A stretch of DNA of 43,293 bases, from contig FR889229.1 in NCBI GenBank assembly GCA_000431815.1, positions 1 through 43,293 of the forward strand, written 5' to 3'. The position numbers and the translations under genes were made by a program. The stretch comes from Butyrivibrio sp. CAG:318. GTDB taxonomy: Bacteria > Bacillota > Clostridia > Lachnospirales > Lachnospiraceae. The notes under the pieces were generated by a model. That model was not told the origin of the DNA, made no database searches, and saw nothing but the letters and a program-made list of their open reading frames with translations. Positions 32,034-41,686 of this stretch are shown one piece after another; the stretch's first letter is position 1, and each line of letters starts with the position of its first letter.

Positions 32034-32919
32034 GGATGAACTTTCAAAAAGGGTTGAAGAGGCTAATTTGATCATAGATTCATATATACCGGAAGCAGGA
32101 AGCCATGACAGGGAAATTATAGATGCCATGCGTTACAGTGTGGATGCAGGCGGGAAAAGATTAAGGCCGGTGCTTATGAAGAGTTTTTATACGCTTTTTG
32201 GTGGTAAAGGCGATTGCGTTAAGCCTTTTATGGCGGCAATGGAGATGCTTCACACGTACTCGCTTGTGCATGATGACCTTCCGGCATTGGATAATGATGA
32301 TTACCGCAGAGGCCGTTATACAACTCATAAACAGTATGGCGAGCCGCTTGCCATTCTTGCAGGTGACGGATTGCTTCATCAGGCGTACGAGACTGCCATT
32401 AAAGCATTTGACCTTACAGAGGATACAGGTACGGTTGTTAAAGCATTGAAGATTTTCGGAGATAAGACCGGAATACACGGAATGCTTGGCGGACAGACTG
32501 CTGATGTTATTAACACGGGCCGTATGATAGATGATGATTTAATGTATTATATATATGAGAATAAAACAGGTGCATTAATCGAAGGATCTATGATGATAGG
32601 TGCTGCACTTGCCGGAGCCGGAGAGGATGAATGCAATCTGGTTAAGCAGATTGGTTCCTGTATAGGAATGGCGTTTCAGATACAGGACGATCTTCTTGAT
32701 ATTTACGGAGATGAGAAGATACTTGGTAAACCGGTAGGAAGTGATGACCGTAATGACAAGAAGACATATGTTACGGTCAACGGAGTTAGTAAGTCAAAAT
32801 CAGATATAATAGGGCTTACCAATGAAGCATATAAGATGTTGGAAGGACTCGGAAGCGATGACAATGAGAGAACTTTCCTTAAAGCTATGTTCGGATATCT
32901 CATATCAAGGGATAACTGA
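32023..32919 (+). CDS. ispA: farnesyl/geranyl diphosphate synthase
   Basis: This 298-residue trans-prenyltransferase condenses IPP with DMAPP and GPP. First aspartate-rich motif: DDLPALDNDD. Second: DDLLDIYGDE. GGKRLRPVL and GGQTADV are also conserved. ATG 32023 with AAGGA a few bases upstream is chosen; frames starting at 31954 lie inside xseB. It makes prenyl precursors from the product line of the dxs gene that follows. Confidence 0.95.
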   Translation: MIFKDELSKRVEEANLIIDSYIPEAGSHDREIIDAMRYSVDAGGKRLRPVLMKSFYTLFGGKGDCVKPFMAAMEMLHTYSLVHDDLPALDNDDYRRGRYTTHKQYGEPLAILAGDGLLHQAYETAIKAFDLTEDTGTVVKALKIFGDKTGIHGMLGGQTADVINTGRMIDDDLMYYIYENKTGALIEGSMMIGAALAGAGEDECNLVKQIGSCIGMAFQIQDDLLDIYGDEKILGKPVGSDDRNDKKTYVTVNGVSKSKSDIIGLTNEAYKMLEGLGSDDNERTFLKAMFGYLISRDN

Positions 32920-32941
32920 GTCACAGGAGAATAGATAATAT

Positions 32942-34798
32942 ATGATACTTGATAATATAGAAGAACCTAATGACATTAAGAAAGTTTTACCACAGGACTA
33001 TGACAGACTTGCCGGTGAAATCAGAGAGCGTATTACGAAGTGTGTCGGCAATAACGGCGGGCACCTTTCTTCAAGTCTCGGCGTTGTTGAGCTTACAATG
33101 GCTCTTCACCTTGCGCTTAATCTTCCTGAAGATAAGATAATCTGGGATGTGGGACATCAGGCGTATACCCATAAGATCCTTTCAGGACGGAATGCTCAGT
33201 TTGATACTCTTAGGCAGCATGGGGGAATCAGCGGTTTCCCAAGCCTGTCGGAGAGTGAATGTGATGCTTTCGGAACGGGACATGCTTCGACATCACTTTC
33301 GGCTGCATTGGGGTTTGTCAAGGCCAGGGAGCTTTCAGGTGGAGACAATACTGTTGTGGCAGTTATCGGAGACGGTGCCCTTACCGGTGGAATGGCATAT
33401 GAAGCACTTAATAACTGCAGTGACATACACAGTAATTTTATTATTATACTTAATGATAATGACATGTCGATTTCATCAAGTGTCGGTGGAATGTCCAAGG
33501 TGCTTAACAATGTACGCACGGGACAGACTTATAATGAGCTCAAATACAATGTTAAAAATACATTGTCCAGAATACCGGGATATGGAGATGAACTTATCGG
33601 TAAAATACATAAGACAAAGAGCTCAATTAAGCAGTTTTTTATACCGGGCATGTTGTTTGAGGATATGGGAATAACATACCTCGGACCGGTTGACGGACAC
33701 GATATTAATAAGCTTGTTAAGATGATCAAGCTTGCCAAGCGTGTAAATCATGCAGTGCTTGTGCATGTTCATACACAGAAAGGGCGCGGATATTCTTACG
33801 CAGAGAAGAAACCTTGTTTTTATCATGGTGTGGATGCGTTTGATGTCGATAGCGGTGAGCTTTTAGATAAAACCAAAGTCAGAAGTTATTCTGACGTATT
33901 TTCGTCAGCAATTATAAAATGTGCACGTAATGACGATAAGGTCGTAGCTATTACGGCAGCTATGAGTGACGGGACAGGCCTTAAACGTTTTGAGAAGATG
34001 TTCCCGGATCGTTTTTTTGATGTGGGAATTGCCGAAGAACATGCGGTAACTTTTGCGGCAGGACTTGCAGCGGCGGGATATAAGCCGTATTTTGCGGTAT
34101 ATTCGTCATTCCTTCAAAGAGGATTTGACCAGATTCTGCATGATGTGTGCATACAAAAACTCCCTGTAAGATTTATTGTGGAACGTGCCGGAATTGTGGG
34201 CAGGGATGGAATAACACATCAGGGAATATTTGATTTATCATATCTGGGAATAATTCCCGGACTTACAATAATGGCTCCAAAGAACAGATTTGAATTCTAT
34301 GATATGATACAATACACACTTGGTTATGATAAACCGGTTGCAATAAGGGTACCGAGAGGCGCAGCATCCGATATATTCAGGGAAATAAGGACGCCAATCG
34401 AGTACGGACGTTCAGAGATTATCCGTAAAGGAGAGCGTGTGGCAATTGTAGCGGCCGGTACAGGCATTGAGACGGCTGCGCAGACAGAGGAACTTCTCGC
34501 AGATAAGGGAATTAATCCGACGATAGTCAACGCAAGGTTTGTCAAGCCGTTTGATACAGTAATGATTGAGGAACTCTCAAGGACGCATGATTTAATCGTT
34601 ACGATTGAAGAAAATGTCATGTCCGGAGGTTTCGGAATGAGTGTTCTGTCATATGTCAACAGTAATAACCTGAAGGTTAAGGTGCTTAATATTGCATTGG
34701 AAGATAAATATATAGAACATGGAAGTGCACAGGAACTTAAAGAGGCATATGGACTCAGTCCCGAGAAAATATGTGCGCAGATAGAGGCAGAAATATGA
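32942..34798 (+). CDS. dxs: 1-deoxy-D-xylulose-5-phosphate synthase
   Basis: This 618-residue thiamine-diphosphate enzyme condenses pyruvate and glyceraldehyde 3-phosphate, the first step of the MEP isoprenoid route. The cofactor motif is GDGALTGGMAYEALNN. Histidines lie in GHQAYTHKIL and GGHLSSSLG, and DVGIAEEHAVTFAAGLA belongs to the pyrimidine domain. C-terminal transketolase domain: VEENVMSGGFG. CACAGGAGA precedes ATG 32942. It ends overlapping tlyA by four bases. Confidence 0.96.
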   Translation: MILDNIEEPNDIKKVLPQDYDRLAGEIRERITKCVGNNGGHLSSSLGVVELTMALHLALNLPEDKIIWDVGHQAYTHKILSGRNAQFDTLRQHGGISGFPSLSESECDAFGTGHASTSLSAALGFVKARELSGGDNTVVAVIGDGALTGGMAYEALNNCSDIHSNFIIILNDNDMSISSSVGGMSKVLNNVRTGQTYNELKYNVKNTLSRIPGYGDELIGKIHKTKSSIKQFFIPGMLFEDMGITYLGPVDGHDINKLVKMIKLAKRVNHAVLVHVHTQKGRGYSYAEKKPCFYHGVDAFDVDSGELLDKTKVRSYSDVFSSAIIKCARNDDKVVAITAAMSDGTGLKRFEKMFPDRFFDVGIAEEHAVTFAAGLAAAGYKPYFAVYSSFLQRGFDQILHDVCIQKLPVRFIVERAGIVGRDGITHQGIFDLSYLGIIPGLTIMAPKNRFEFYDMIQYTLGYDKPVAIRVPRGAASDIFREIRTPIEYGRSEIIRKGERVAIVAAGTGIETAAQTEELLADKGINPTIVNARFVKPFDTVMIEELSRTHDLIVTIEENVMSGGFGMSVLSYVNSNNLKVKVLNIALEDKYIEHGSAQELKEAYGLSPEKICAQIEAEI

Positions 34799-35604
34799 AA
34801 GAAAGACTAGATGTGCTTTTGGTTGAGAGAAGGCTGGCTGATTCCAGAGAAAAAGCCAAAGCAGTGATAATGTCAGGAATTGTATATGTTAACGGCCAGA
34901 AAGAAGATAAAGCAGGTCAGACGTTTGACGTGACAAGCAATATTGAACTCCGCGGTTCTACTCTCAAATATGTAAGCCGCGGCGGCCTGAAGCTTGAGAA
35001 GGCAATGAATGAGTTTCCGATAGAATTAGATGGGACAGTCTGCATGGATGTCGGTTCATCAACCGGAGGATTTACAGACTGTATGCTTATGAATGGCGCA
35101 GTAAAAGTATATTCGGTCGATGTAGGCCATGGACAGCTTGCGTGGAAATTAAGGCAGGATGACCGTGTCGTTGTAATGGAGAAAACAAATATACGTTATG
35201 TTACACCAGAAGATATTGAGGATGTTCTTGATTTTGCAAGCATTGATGTATCTTTTATATCACTTACAAAGGTTCTGCTGCCGGTTAAGAACCTGTTAAA
35301 GAGCGGCGGCGAAGTGGTATGTCTTATCAAACCGCAATTTGAGGCCGGACGTGAGAAAGTCGGCAAGAAGGGTGTTGTAAGGGATAAATCCGTACATGAA
35401 GAAGTCATAGAAATGGTACTTAATTATGCCGTTTCGATAGGATATGATATACTGGGGCTTTCTTTTTCTCCAATCAAAGGACCGGAAGGTAATATCGAAT
35501 ATCTGGCACATCTTAAGAAAACTGATAATGAAACAGGCATTATTGCTGACGGTATAGATATTAATAAAGTGGTGGAAGAATCGCATAACGAATTACAGAG
35601 GTAA
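34795..35604 (+). CDS. tlyA: TlyA family rRNA 2'-O-methyltransferase
   Basis: This 269-residue protein has an N-terminal S4 RNA-binding domain (ERLDVLLVERRLADSREKAKAVIMSGIVYVNG) and an FtsJ-like methyltransferase with MDVGSSTGGFTDCMLM for S-adenosylmethionine binding. Catalytic-region elements ISLTKVLLPV and CLIKPQFEAG follow. Relatives methylate 16S and 23S rRNA or act as haemolysin-like proteins (YqxC in Bacillus). ATG 34795 overlaps the dxs stop. Confidence 0.94.
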   Translation: MKERLDVLLVERRLADSREKAKAVIMSGIVYVNGQKEDKAGQTFDVTSNIELRGSTLKYVSRGGLKLEKAMNEFPIELDGTVCMDVGSSTGGFTDCMLMNGAVKVYSVDVGHGQLAWKLRQDDRVVVMEKTNIRYVTPEDIEDVLDFASIDVSFISLTKVLLPVKNLLKSGGEVVCLIKPQFEAGREKVGKKGVVRDKSVHEEVIEMVLNYAVSIGYDILGLSFSPIKGPEGNIEYLAHLKKTDNETGIIADGIDINKVVEESHNELQR

Positions 35605-35611
35605 TTTAATT

Positions 35612-36466
35612 ATGAATAAATTCTATGTGATAGCCAATTCGCAGAAAGACATGGATTTTGCGATGGCGGACAAAATAAGTGAATATATAATCGCAAAAGG
35701 GGGAACCTGCGTCTGCCAGAAACGTGATATCGGCAAGGAAGGGATTAAATATAATTCAGCTGATGCAAGCCTTATTCCCGATGGTACGGAATGTGTGATT
35801 GTTCTCGGCGGTGACGGAACCCTTATTCAGGCAGCCCGTGATTTAAGCTCGATCAATGTTCCGGTATTCGGAATTAATATAGGGACGCTCGGGTATCTGA
35901 CCGAAATCGATATGGAACAGGCATTCCCGGCAATCGACAGAATAATGGCGGATGAATACAATATAGACACAAGGATGATTCTGCGTGGAAGAGTGTACCG
36001 CGGTGATGATAAATTATATTCGGATATTGCTCTTAATGATATCGTAATTAACAGAATGGGTTCTTTGAAAATTATTAATTTTGATATATTTGTCAACGGA
36101 GAATATCTTATTACATATCCGGCAGACGGACTTATCGTGTCGACACCGACGGGCTCAACGGCATACAATCTGTCAGCAGGAGGACCGATTGTGAGACCAC
36201 AGACGGACTGCATAGTTATGACTCCTGTCTGTCCGCATGTGCTCAATAAGAGCAGTGTTATTTTCGGCGGTGAAGATGTACTTGAAGTCCGTATGACGCA
36301 GTCAAGAAGCGGTGTTGAAGAGCGAGTGGTTACTTTTGACGGTACGGATTATATTAATCTCATATCCGGGGACCGCATAGTGATATCCCGTTCGGATACG
36401 CGTGCAAGTCTTATAAGAATCGGGAAACACAATTTCCTTCAGATACTTCGTAATAAACTTTCATAG
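35612..36466 (+). CDS. nadK: NAD kinase
   Basis: This 284-residue enzyme phosphorylates NAD to NADP. The GGDGT motif is present in VLGGDGTLIQAA (about residue 70). NIGTLGYLTEI and TPTGSTAYNLSAGGPIV follow, the latter forming the nucleotide-binding core. It follows tlyA by seven bases, as in Bacillus-like orders where nadK sits next to yqxC. Confidence 0.95.
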   Translation: MNKFYVIANSQKDMDFAMADKISEYIIAKGGTCVCQKRDIGKEGIKYNSADASLIPDGTECVIVLGGDGTLIQAARDLSSINVPVFGINIGTLGYLTEIDMEQAFPAIDRIMADEYNIDTRMILRGRVYRGDDKLYSDIALNDIVINRMGSLKIINFDIFVNGEYLITYPADGLIVSTPTGSTAYNLSAGGPIVRPQTDCIVMTPVCPHVLNKSSVIFGGEDVLEVRMTQSRSGVEERVVTFDGTDYINLISGDRIVISRSDTRASLIRIGKHNFLQILRNKLS

Positions 36467-36477
36467 GAGGTGTGGGT

Positions 36478-36924
36478 TTGAAACCGGAAAGACAGAGCAA
36501 AATAATTGAGATAATAGGTAAAAATCATATTGAGACACAGGAAGAACTTTGTGAAATGCTCAATAATGAAGGATATAATGTTACGCAGGCAACAGTTTCC
36601 AGAGATATAAGGGATCTTAAGCTTACCAAAGTGATGGAAGGCGGAAGACAGAAATATGTTGTTCTCAAGCAGGATGAAAGACACCTTAAAGATAAATACA
36701 AAAGAGTTTTGAGTGAAGGTTTTGCGTCAATGGATATGGCGCAGAATATACTTGTTATTAAAACCGTATCCGGCATGGCCATGGCTGTTGCAGCGGCACT
36801 TGATGCAATGGAGTGGCATGAGGTCGTGGGAACGATTGCCGGTGATGATACGATAATGTGCGCAATCAGGTCGGTAGACGATACTATTGCCATTATGGAT
36901 AAAATCCGTAAAATAGTCTATTAG
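36478..36924 (+). CDS. argR: arginine repressor ArgR/AhrC
   Basis: This 148-residue regulator has an N-terminal winged helix (ERQSKIIEIIGKNHIETQEELCEMLNNEGYNVTQATVSRDIRDLKLTKV) and a C-terminal arginine-binding hexamerisation domain (AMEWHEVVGTIAGDDTIMCAIRS, with the GDDT pair). It controls arginine biosynthesis and catabolism operators. TTG 36478 is taken as start, seven bases from AGGAGG (36465-36470); the in-frame GTG 36472 is only one base away from it. Confidence 0.93.
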   Translation: MKPERQSKIIEIIGKNHIETQEELCEMLNNEGYNVTQATVSRDIRDLKLTKVMEGGRQKYVVLKQDERHLKDKYKRVLSEGFASMDMAQNILVIKTVSGMAMAVAAALDAMEWHEVVGTIAGDDTIMCAIRSVDDTIAIMDKIRKIVY

Positions 36925-36971
36925 GGAATCAGGCGTTTAAGGATAAGCTTTCTGCGGAAAGGATGTAGTAT

Positions 36972-38651
36972 ATGTTACTAAATTTACACGTTAAAAATCT
37001 TGTTCTCATTGAGGAGGCCGACATTGAATTCGGAGACGGCCTGAATATCTTAAGCGGTGAAACCGGAGCCGGCAAATCTATCATTCTGGGTTCTGTAACG
37101 CTTGCACTAGGAGCCAAGGCCGGCAGTGAGGTTATCGGCCGGTACGGCGATTATGCCTATGTTGAACTCAATTTCAGAATCGATGATAAGACAAAAGAGA
37201 CAGAACTTAACTCGATGGACATTTTCCCGGAAGACGGTATCCTTACGATAAGCCGCCGTATTATGGAGGGAAGAAGTGTATTCAAAGTCAACGGCGAAAC
37301 CGTAACAGCTGCAATTGTCAAAAAAATAACGGCATTGCTTATCGATATCCATGGCCAGCATGATCACCAGTCGCTTCTTTACAAACAGAATCATCTTATC
37401 ATATTGGACAAATATGCCCGCGATGAACTTGCACCGTTTAAGGATAAACTTGCCGGCGTATACAAAGAATATAATGAGGCACGCAAAGCACTTGCCGGAT
37501 TTACTATTGATGATGAAGAAAGAAGCCGTAATATTTCTTTTCTTGAATTTGAAATCAATGAAATTGACGGCGCAGAGCTTCTTGACGGTGAGGATGAGGA
37601 AGTGGAGAAAAACTACCGCAGAATGGTAAACTCCCGTAAGATAGCGGAGCAGGCAGCCATGGCAGCAGCATGTCTTGATGGTGAAAATACAGGAGCATCC
37701 GAGCTTGTGAGCCGCGCATACAGTGCACTCAACAGTGTTTCACAATATGATGACGAACTTAAGAATATGCTTACACAGCTTAGCGACATAGATGGACTTC
37801 TTTCTGATTTCAACAGGGAACTTTCTGATTATACGGAAGGACTTGACTATGATGCAGAAGAGTTTGCCGCGACGGAGGCAAGACTTGATACAATTAACAA
37901 CCTTAAATCCAAATACGGCTCTACGATAGAAGCAATACGTGCATATCGTGATGATGCCGCTGCAAAGCTGGATTTTTATAATGATTATGATAATAATTTA
38001 CAATTAACAAAAGAACGTGTCCAAAGTCTTCACGATGAGGCTGCAGAAATATGTGCCGGGATAACCGGAATCCGTACCGCTGCGGCAAAGAAGCTTTCAG
38101 CGGAAATACGTCAGGCACTTGAGGATCTTAATTTCGGACAGGTCAGATTTGATATAGAGGTACGACAGACCGGCAATATTACACCGGATGGAGCAGATGA
38201 GGCAGAATTTATGATAAGCGTAAATCCGGGAGAAGATTTGCGCCCACTTGCCAAAATCGCCTCAGGCGGTGAACTTTCAAGAATCATGCTTGGAATCAAA
38301 TCGGTTCTTGCTAACAAAGACGATACCGATACACTGATTTTTGATGAGATAGATACCGGAATAAGCGGAAGGACAGCACAGAAAGTTTCCGAGAAAATGG
38401 CGCTTATCGCCCGTTCGCACCAGGTAATATGCATAACGCATCTCCCTCAGATTGCTGCTATGGCAGATATTCATTTTCTCATCGAAAAAAACATAAAAGA
38501 CGGTTTTACCACAACTTCAATTAACCGGTTATCAGATCAGGAAATAATTACGGAACTCGCCAGAATGCTTGGCGGCAGCCAGATAACGGATCTCGTTATG
38601 GATAATGCTGCGCAGATGAAGGAATTTGCGGATAATCTTAAAAAGCAATGA
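36972..38651 (+). CDS. recN: DNA repair protein RecN
   Basis: This 559-residue SMC-like ATPase acts at DNA double-strand breaks. Walker A is LSGETGAGKSIIL, a long antiparallel coiled coil covers about residues 150-370, the signature is KIASGGELSRIMLGIKSVL, Walker B is LIFDEIDTGISG, and the end contains VICITHLPQIAAMAD. It follows argR by about 47 bases, the order known from Bacillus (ahrC-recN), and precedes spoIVB after a terminator. Confidence 0.96.
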   Translation: MLLNLHVKNLVLIEEADIEFGDGLNILSGETGAGKSIILGSVTLALGAKAGSEVIGRYGDYAYVELNFRIDDKTKETELNSMDIFPEDGILTISRRIMEGRSVFKVNGETVTAAIVKKITALLIDIHGQHDHQSLLYKQNHLIILDKYARDELAPFKDKLAGVYKEYNEARKALAGFTIDDEERSRNISFLEFEINEIDGAELLDGEDEEVEKNYRRMVNSRKIAEQAAMAAACLDGENTGASELVSRAYSALNSVSQYDDELKNMLTQLSDIDGLLSDFNRELSDYTEGLDYDAEEFAATEARLDTINNLKSKYGSTIEAIRAYRDDAAAKLDFYNDYDNNLQLTKERVQSLHDEAAEICAGITGIRTAAAKKLSAEIRQALEDLNFGQVRFDIEVRQTGNITPDGADEAEFMISVNPGEDLRPLAKIASGGELSRIMLGIKSVLANKDDTDTLIFDEIDTGISGRTAQKVSEKMALIARSHQVICITHLPQIAAMADIHFLIEKNIKDGFTTTSINRLSDQEIITELARMLGGSQITDLVMDNAAQMKEFADNLKKQ

Positions 38652-38690
38652 AAATTCTTACAGATTTAAATACTTAAATACTCACATAAT

Positions 38691-38725
38691 AAGAGCAGGA
38701 CATTATAGTACCTGCTCTTTTTTGT
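38691..38725 (+). terminator. terminator after recN
   Basis: AAGAGCAGG 38691-38699 pairs with CCTGCTCTT 38711-38719, followed by TTTTTGTT. It ends the nusB-to-recN transcription unit. Confidence 0.85.
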
Positions 38726-38761
38726 TACACGTGATGTCAGTTATATATCGGGAGGTCCGGC

Positions 38762-40006
38762 ATGAAAAGAATCAGACAATATAGAATATGGCTTACATGT
38801 ATTGCCATCGCAGCAGTCTGCACAGGAATAATATATTACATTCACTATGTCAGAAAAAATATTCCGGATAAAATATATATGGACTCTTTCTCTGACGGAA
38901 CGATTGAAGTCGGGCTGCCTTTTGTCGGGACAGTCAAGTCCGAGGAAGAAGCGGTTCCGGTTGCAGTGAACCTTATGGAACCGCTTACGATAAATTCGGG
39001 AGACGTTTCTGAATATAAATTTACAGTGAATTTGTTTGGCACAATTCCAATCAAGGAAATCAGTGTGTCGGTGAATAATACGAGACATGTAATAGCCTGC
39101 GGCATACCGGTTGGAATTTCAATAGATACTGACGGAATATGTGTGGTTGATACCGGTGATGTAACGACATCTATGGGAGTGATTGAAGCTCCTGCGCGGG
39201 GCATACTTATGGCAGGGGACTATATTTACAGCGTTAACGGTAAGAATGTGTACACTATCCGTGAACTTATGGATGAGATATCTTCGGGAGGCAGTGAGTA
39301 TCTGTGTCTTGGCGTGAGACGTAATGGAGAAAATATAGAGACCAGAATTAAACCTGTGTGCGATTCTGACGGGGTTTACAAGATAGGTGTATGGGTGCGT
39401 GATGACTGTCAGGGACTCGGAACATTAACATATGTTGATGAAGACAATGACTTTGGCACTCTCGGCCATTCCATAAGTGACAGCACATCCGGGAAGGCGG
39501 TTGAAATCAAATCGGGCCGGCTTTACACCGCACATATATGGAGTATTGTAAAAGGCAAAGAAGGGAAACCCGGAGAAGTAATCGGCTCAATTAATTATGG
39601 TGAGGATAATTATATAGGAGATATAGAAGAAAACAGTGATATAGGTGTATACGGAAAGGCTAATGATAATATAAGAGCATATGTGGATAATGTTTACATG
39701 CAGGTGGCATATAAACAGGATATAGAAGAAGGCGAAGCCTTTGTGCGCACATTTGCGGATGGTTCAATTAAAGATTATGCGATTGATATTACGGAAATCC
39801 ATTTTTCCGAAGATTACCGTAACAAGGGTATAGTGTTTACAGTGACCGATGAGAAATTATTATCCTGCACCGGAGGCATCGTCCAGGGAATGAGCGGAAG
39901 CCCGATAATCCAGAATGGTAAAGTGATAGGCGCTGTAACCCATGTTTTTGTAAATGAACCGGAGAAAGGATATGGGATATTTATAGAGGAGATGCTGGAA
40001 CATTAA
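38762..40006 (+). CDS. spoIVB: SpoIVB serine peptidase (forespore signalling protease)
   Basis: This 414-residue protein has an N-terminal membrane helix (about 9-28), a PDZ domain (about 125-200, with APARGILMAGDYIYSVNGKNVYTIRELMDE) and a S55 peptidase domain. Catalytic histidine: TLGHSISDS (about His236). Catalytic serine: GMSGSPI (about Ser380). Both positions fit the Bacillus enzyme, which in the forespore cleaves SpoIVFA to start sigma-K processing. GGGAGG is five bases or so before ATG 38762. It comes from its own unit after the recN terminator. spo0A, usual next gene, is absent. Confidence 0.95.
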   Translation: MKRIRQYRIWLTCIAIAAVCTGIIYYIHYVRKNIPDKIYMDSFSDGTIEVGLPFVGTVKSEEEAVPVAVNLMEPLTINSGDVSEYKFTVNLFGTIPIKEISVSVNNTRHVIACGIPVGISIDTDGICVVDTGDVTTSMGVIEAPARGILMAGDYIYSVNGKNVYTIRELMDEISSGGSEYLCLGVRRNGENIETRIKPVCDSDGVYKIGVWVRDDCQGLGTLTYVDEDNDFGTLGHSISDSTSGKAVEIKSGRLYTAHIWSIVKGKEGKPGEVIGSINYGEDNYIGDIEENSDIGVYGKANDNIRAYVDNVYMQVAYKQDIEEGEAFVRTFADGSIKDYAIDITEIHFSEDYRNKGIVFTVTDEKLLSCTGGIVQGMSGSPIIQNGKVIGAVTHVFVNEPEKGYGIFIEEMLEH

Positions 40007-40030
40007 GGAAGGATAACCGGCAATAAAATG

Positions 40031-40054
40031 ACCGGCGGAAGTGATTCCGCCGGT
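40031..40054. terminator. bidirectional terminator between spoIVB and the DUF1846 gene
   Basis: ACCGGCGGAA 40031-40040 and TTCCGCCGGT 40045-40054 form a perfect 10-bp stem with a GTGA loop. It sits between convergent genes; the flanks are AT-rich on both sides. Confidence 0.8.
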
Positions 40055-40064
40055 TAATGTATAT

Positions 40065-41528
40065 TTATTCATATACAGCTTCATTGGTGAATTCTATTCC
40101 AAGCTTATTAAATGTGTTCATATCTACTGATGACAGAATGGAAGAGATGTGAAGCTGGCATCCCGACAGTTTCGGAAGCTGCTCCAACGCAAGTCTGGCA
40201 TTTGGATCGGAAACAGCACACATTGATAATGCAATCAGTACTTCATCAGTGTGAAGACGTGGATTACGGCTGCCCAGATAATCTGTTTTGAGTTCCTGAA
40301 TCGGTTCGATAAAAGTACGTGAAATAAGGTGTACATCTTTATCTATATTGCCAAGAATCTTAATTGCGTTGAGAAGAACTGCCGACGCCGGCCCCATAAG
40401 GTCGGATGTGGAACCTGTAACAATGGTTCCGTCCGGAAGTTCCATTGCAGCAGCGGCGGAGTTGTTTTCAAGTGCCAGATTATTTGCAACGGGAACAACC
40501 GCACGGTCGTTGACTGTGATTTTGGCCTGCTTCATAATAAGTTCCTGCTTGTAAACCTCATCCTTGGTAGCTTCATCTTTGACAAAGCGGTTTAACGACT
40601 GGTAATATCTGCGGATGATTTCCTGCCTGGATGCTTCCATACAGGCTTCATCATCGATAATACAGTTGCCGGCCATGTTGACACCCATATCAGTAGGGGA
40701 CTTATAAGGACAGTTTCCGTATATTCTCTCAAACATCGCCGCCAGAACCGGATAAATCTCGATGTCACGGTTATAATTAACAGTGGTCATGCCATATGCT
40801 TCCAGATGAAACGGGTCAATCATATTAACGTCATTGAGGTCGGCAGTTGCTGCCTCATAAGCCAGATTGACCGGGTGCTTGAGCGGAATGTTCCAGATAG
40901 GGAAAGTCTCAAACTTGGCATAACCGGCCTTGATTCCAAGCTTGTTCTCGTGGTAAAGCTGTGAAAGACATGTAGCCATTTTACCGCTTCCCGGACCGGG
41001 TGCGGTAACAATAACCAGCGGTCTGGTAGTTTTGACATAATCGTTCTTGCCATAACCTTCATCACTCACAATGGCATCAATGTTATTAGGATAACCATCA
41101 ATTGAGAAATGATGGTAAACGTTAATTCCTATAGCTTCAAGTTTCTTCTGGAACGAGTCGGCCGAAGGCTGTCCTGCATAACGTGTGATTACCACACTGC
41201 TGACATAAAGACCTTTGCTCTTATATATTTCAATTAATCTGAGCACGTCCTGGTCATATGTGATACCAAGGTCATGCCTTATCTTATTGCGCTCAATATC
41301 CGCGGCATTAATGGATATAATCATTTCAGCCTGATTTGCAAGCTGTAAAAGCATCTGGAGCTTACTGTCCGGTGCAAAACCGGGAAGTACGCGCGCTGCA
41401 TGATAATCGTCAAAAAGCTTGCCGCCGAATTCAAGATATAATTTGTCTCCGAACTGTGCAATTCTTTCCTTGATGTGGGCCGATTGCATTGTCAGATATT
41501 TGTCATTGTCGAAACCGATTCGTTTCAT
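40065..41528 (-). CDS. DUF1846 (UPF0371) family protein
   Basis: This 487-residue cytoplasmic protein matches the UPF0371/DUF1846 family over its full length. The N-terminal block is KRIGFDNDKYLTMQSAHIKERI. A P-loop-like TAPGPGSGKMATCLSQLYH lies near residue 175, followed by FPIWNIPLKHPVNLAYEAATADL and, in the C-terminal half, DPNARLALEQLPKLSGCQLH. The role is unknown; the GPGSGK segment suggests nucleotide or phosphate binding. It is widespread and often full-length conserved in Firmicutes. AAGGAG lies nine to ten bases before ATG 41528 on the minus strand. It is convergent to spoIVB and stands alone. Confidence 0.92.
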   Translation of the reverse strand: MKRIGFDNDKYLTMQSAHIKERIAQFGDKLYLEFGGKLFDDYHAARVLPGFAPDSKLQMLLQLANQAEMIISINAADIERNKIRHDLGITYDQDVLRLIEIYKSKGLYVSSVVITRYAGQPSADSFQKKLEAIGINVYHHFSIDGYPNNIDAIVSDEGYGKNDYVKTTRPLVIVTAPGPGSGKMATCLSQLYHENKLGIKAGYAKFETFPIWNIPLKHPVNLAYEAATADLNDVNMIDPFHLEAYGMTTVNYNRDIEIYPVLAAMFERIYGNCPYKSPTDMGVNMAGNCIIDDEACMEASRQEIIRRYYQSLNRFVKDEATKDEVYKQELIMKQAKITVNDRAVVPVANNLALENNSAAAAMELPDGTIVTGSTSDLMGPASAVLLNAIKILGNIDKDVHLISRTFIEPIQELKTDYLGSRNPRLHTDEVLIALSMCAVSDPNARLALEQLPKLSGCQLHISSILSSVDMNTFNKLGIEFTNEAVYE

Positions 41529-41686
41529 GTAAAAAAATCTCCTTCATTGTTCAATCTAAATCGCTATCTATTAGGATAACACATTCGGTGCGGAAAATAC
41601 AGAAAATATTATAATTCGACACGAAAACTTTAAATGAAGTTTTGTTCGCAAACGGCGAACAGACAATATAAAAAGGAGATATTATT

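Noticed and set aside
38111..38434. Minus-strand frame inside recN
   Set aside because: It lies opposite the conserved signature and Walker B coding region, which fully explain the sequence.
38726..38761. Sigma-G promoter for spoIVB
   Set aside because: Only about 36 bases separate the terminator from the start codon, and no convincing sigma-G -35/-10 pair could be placed there.
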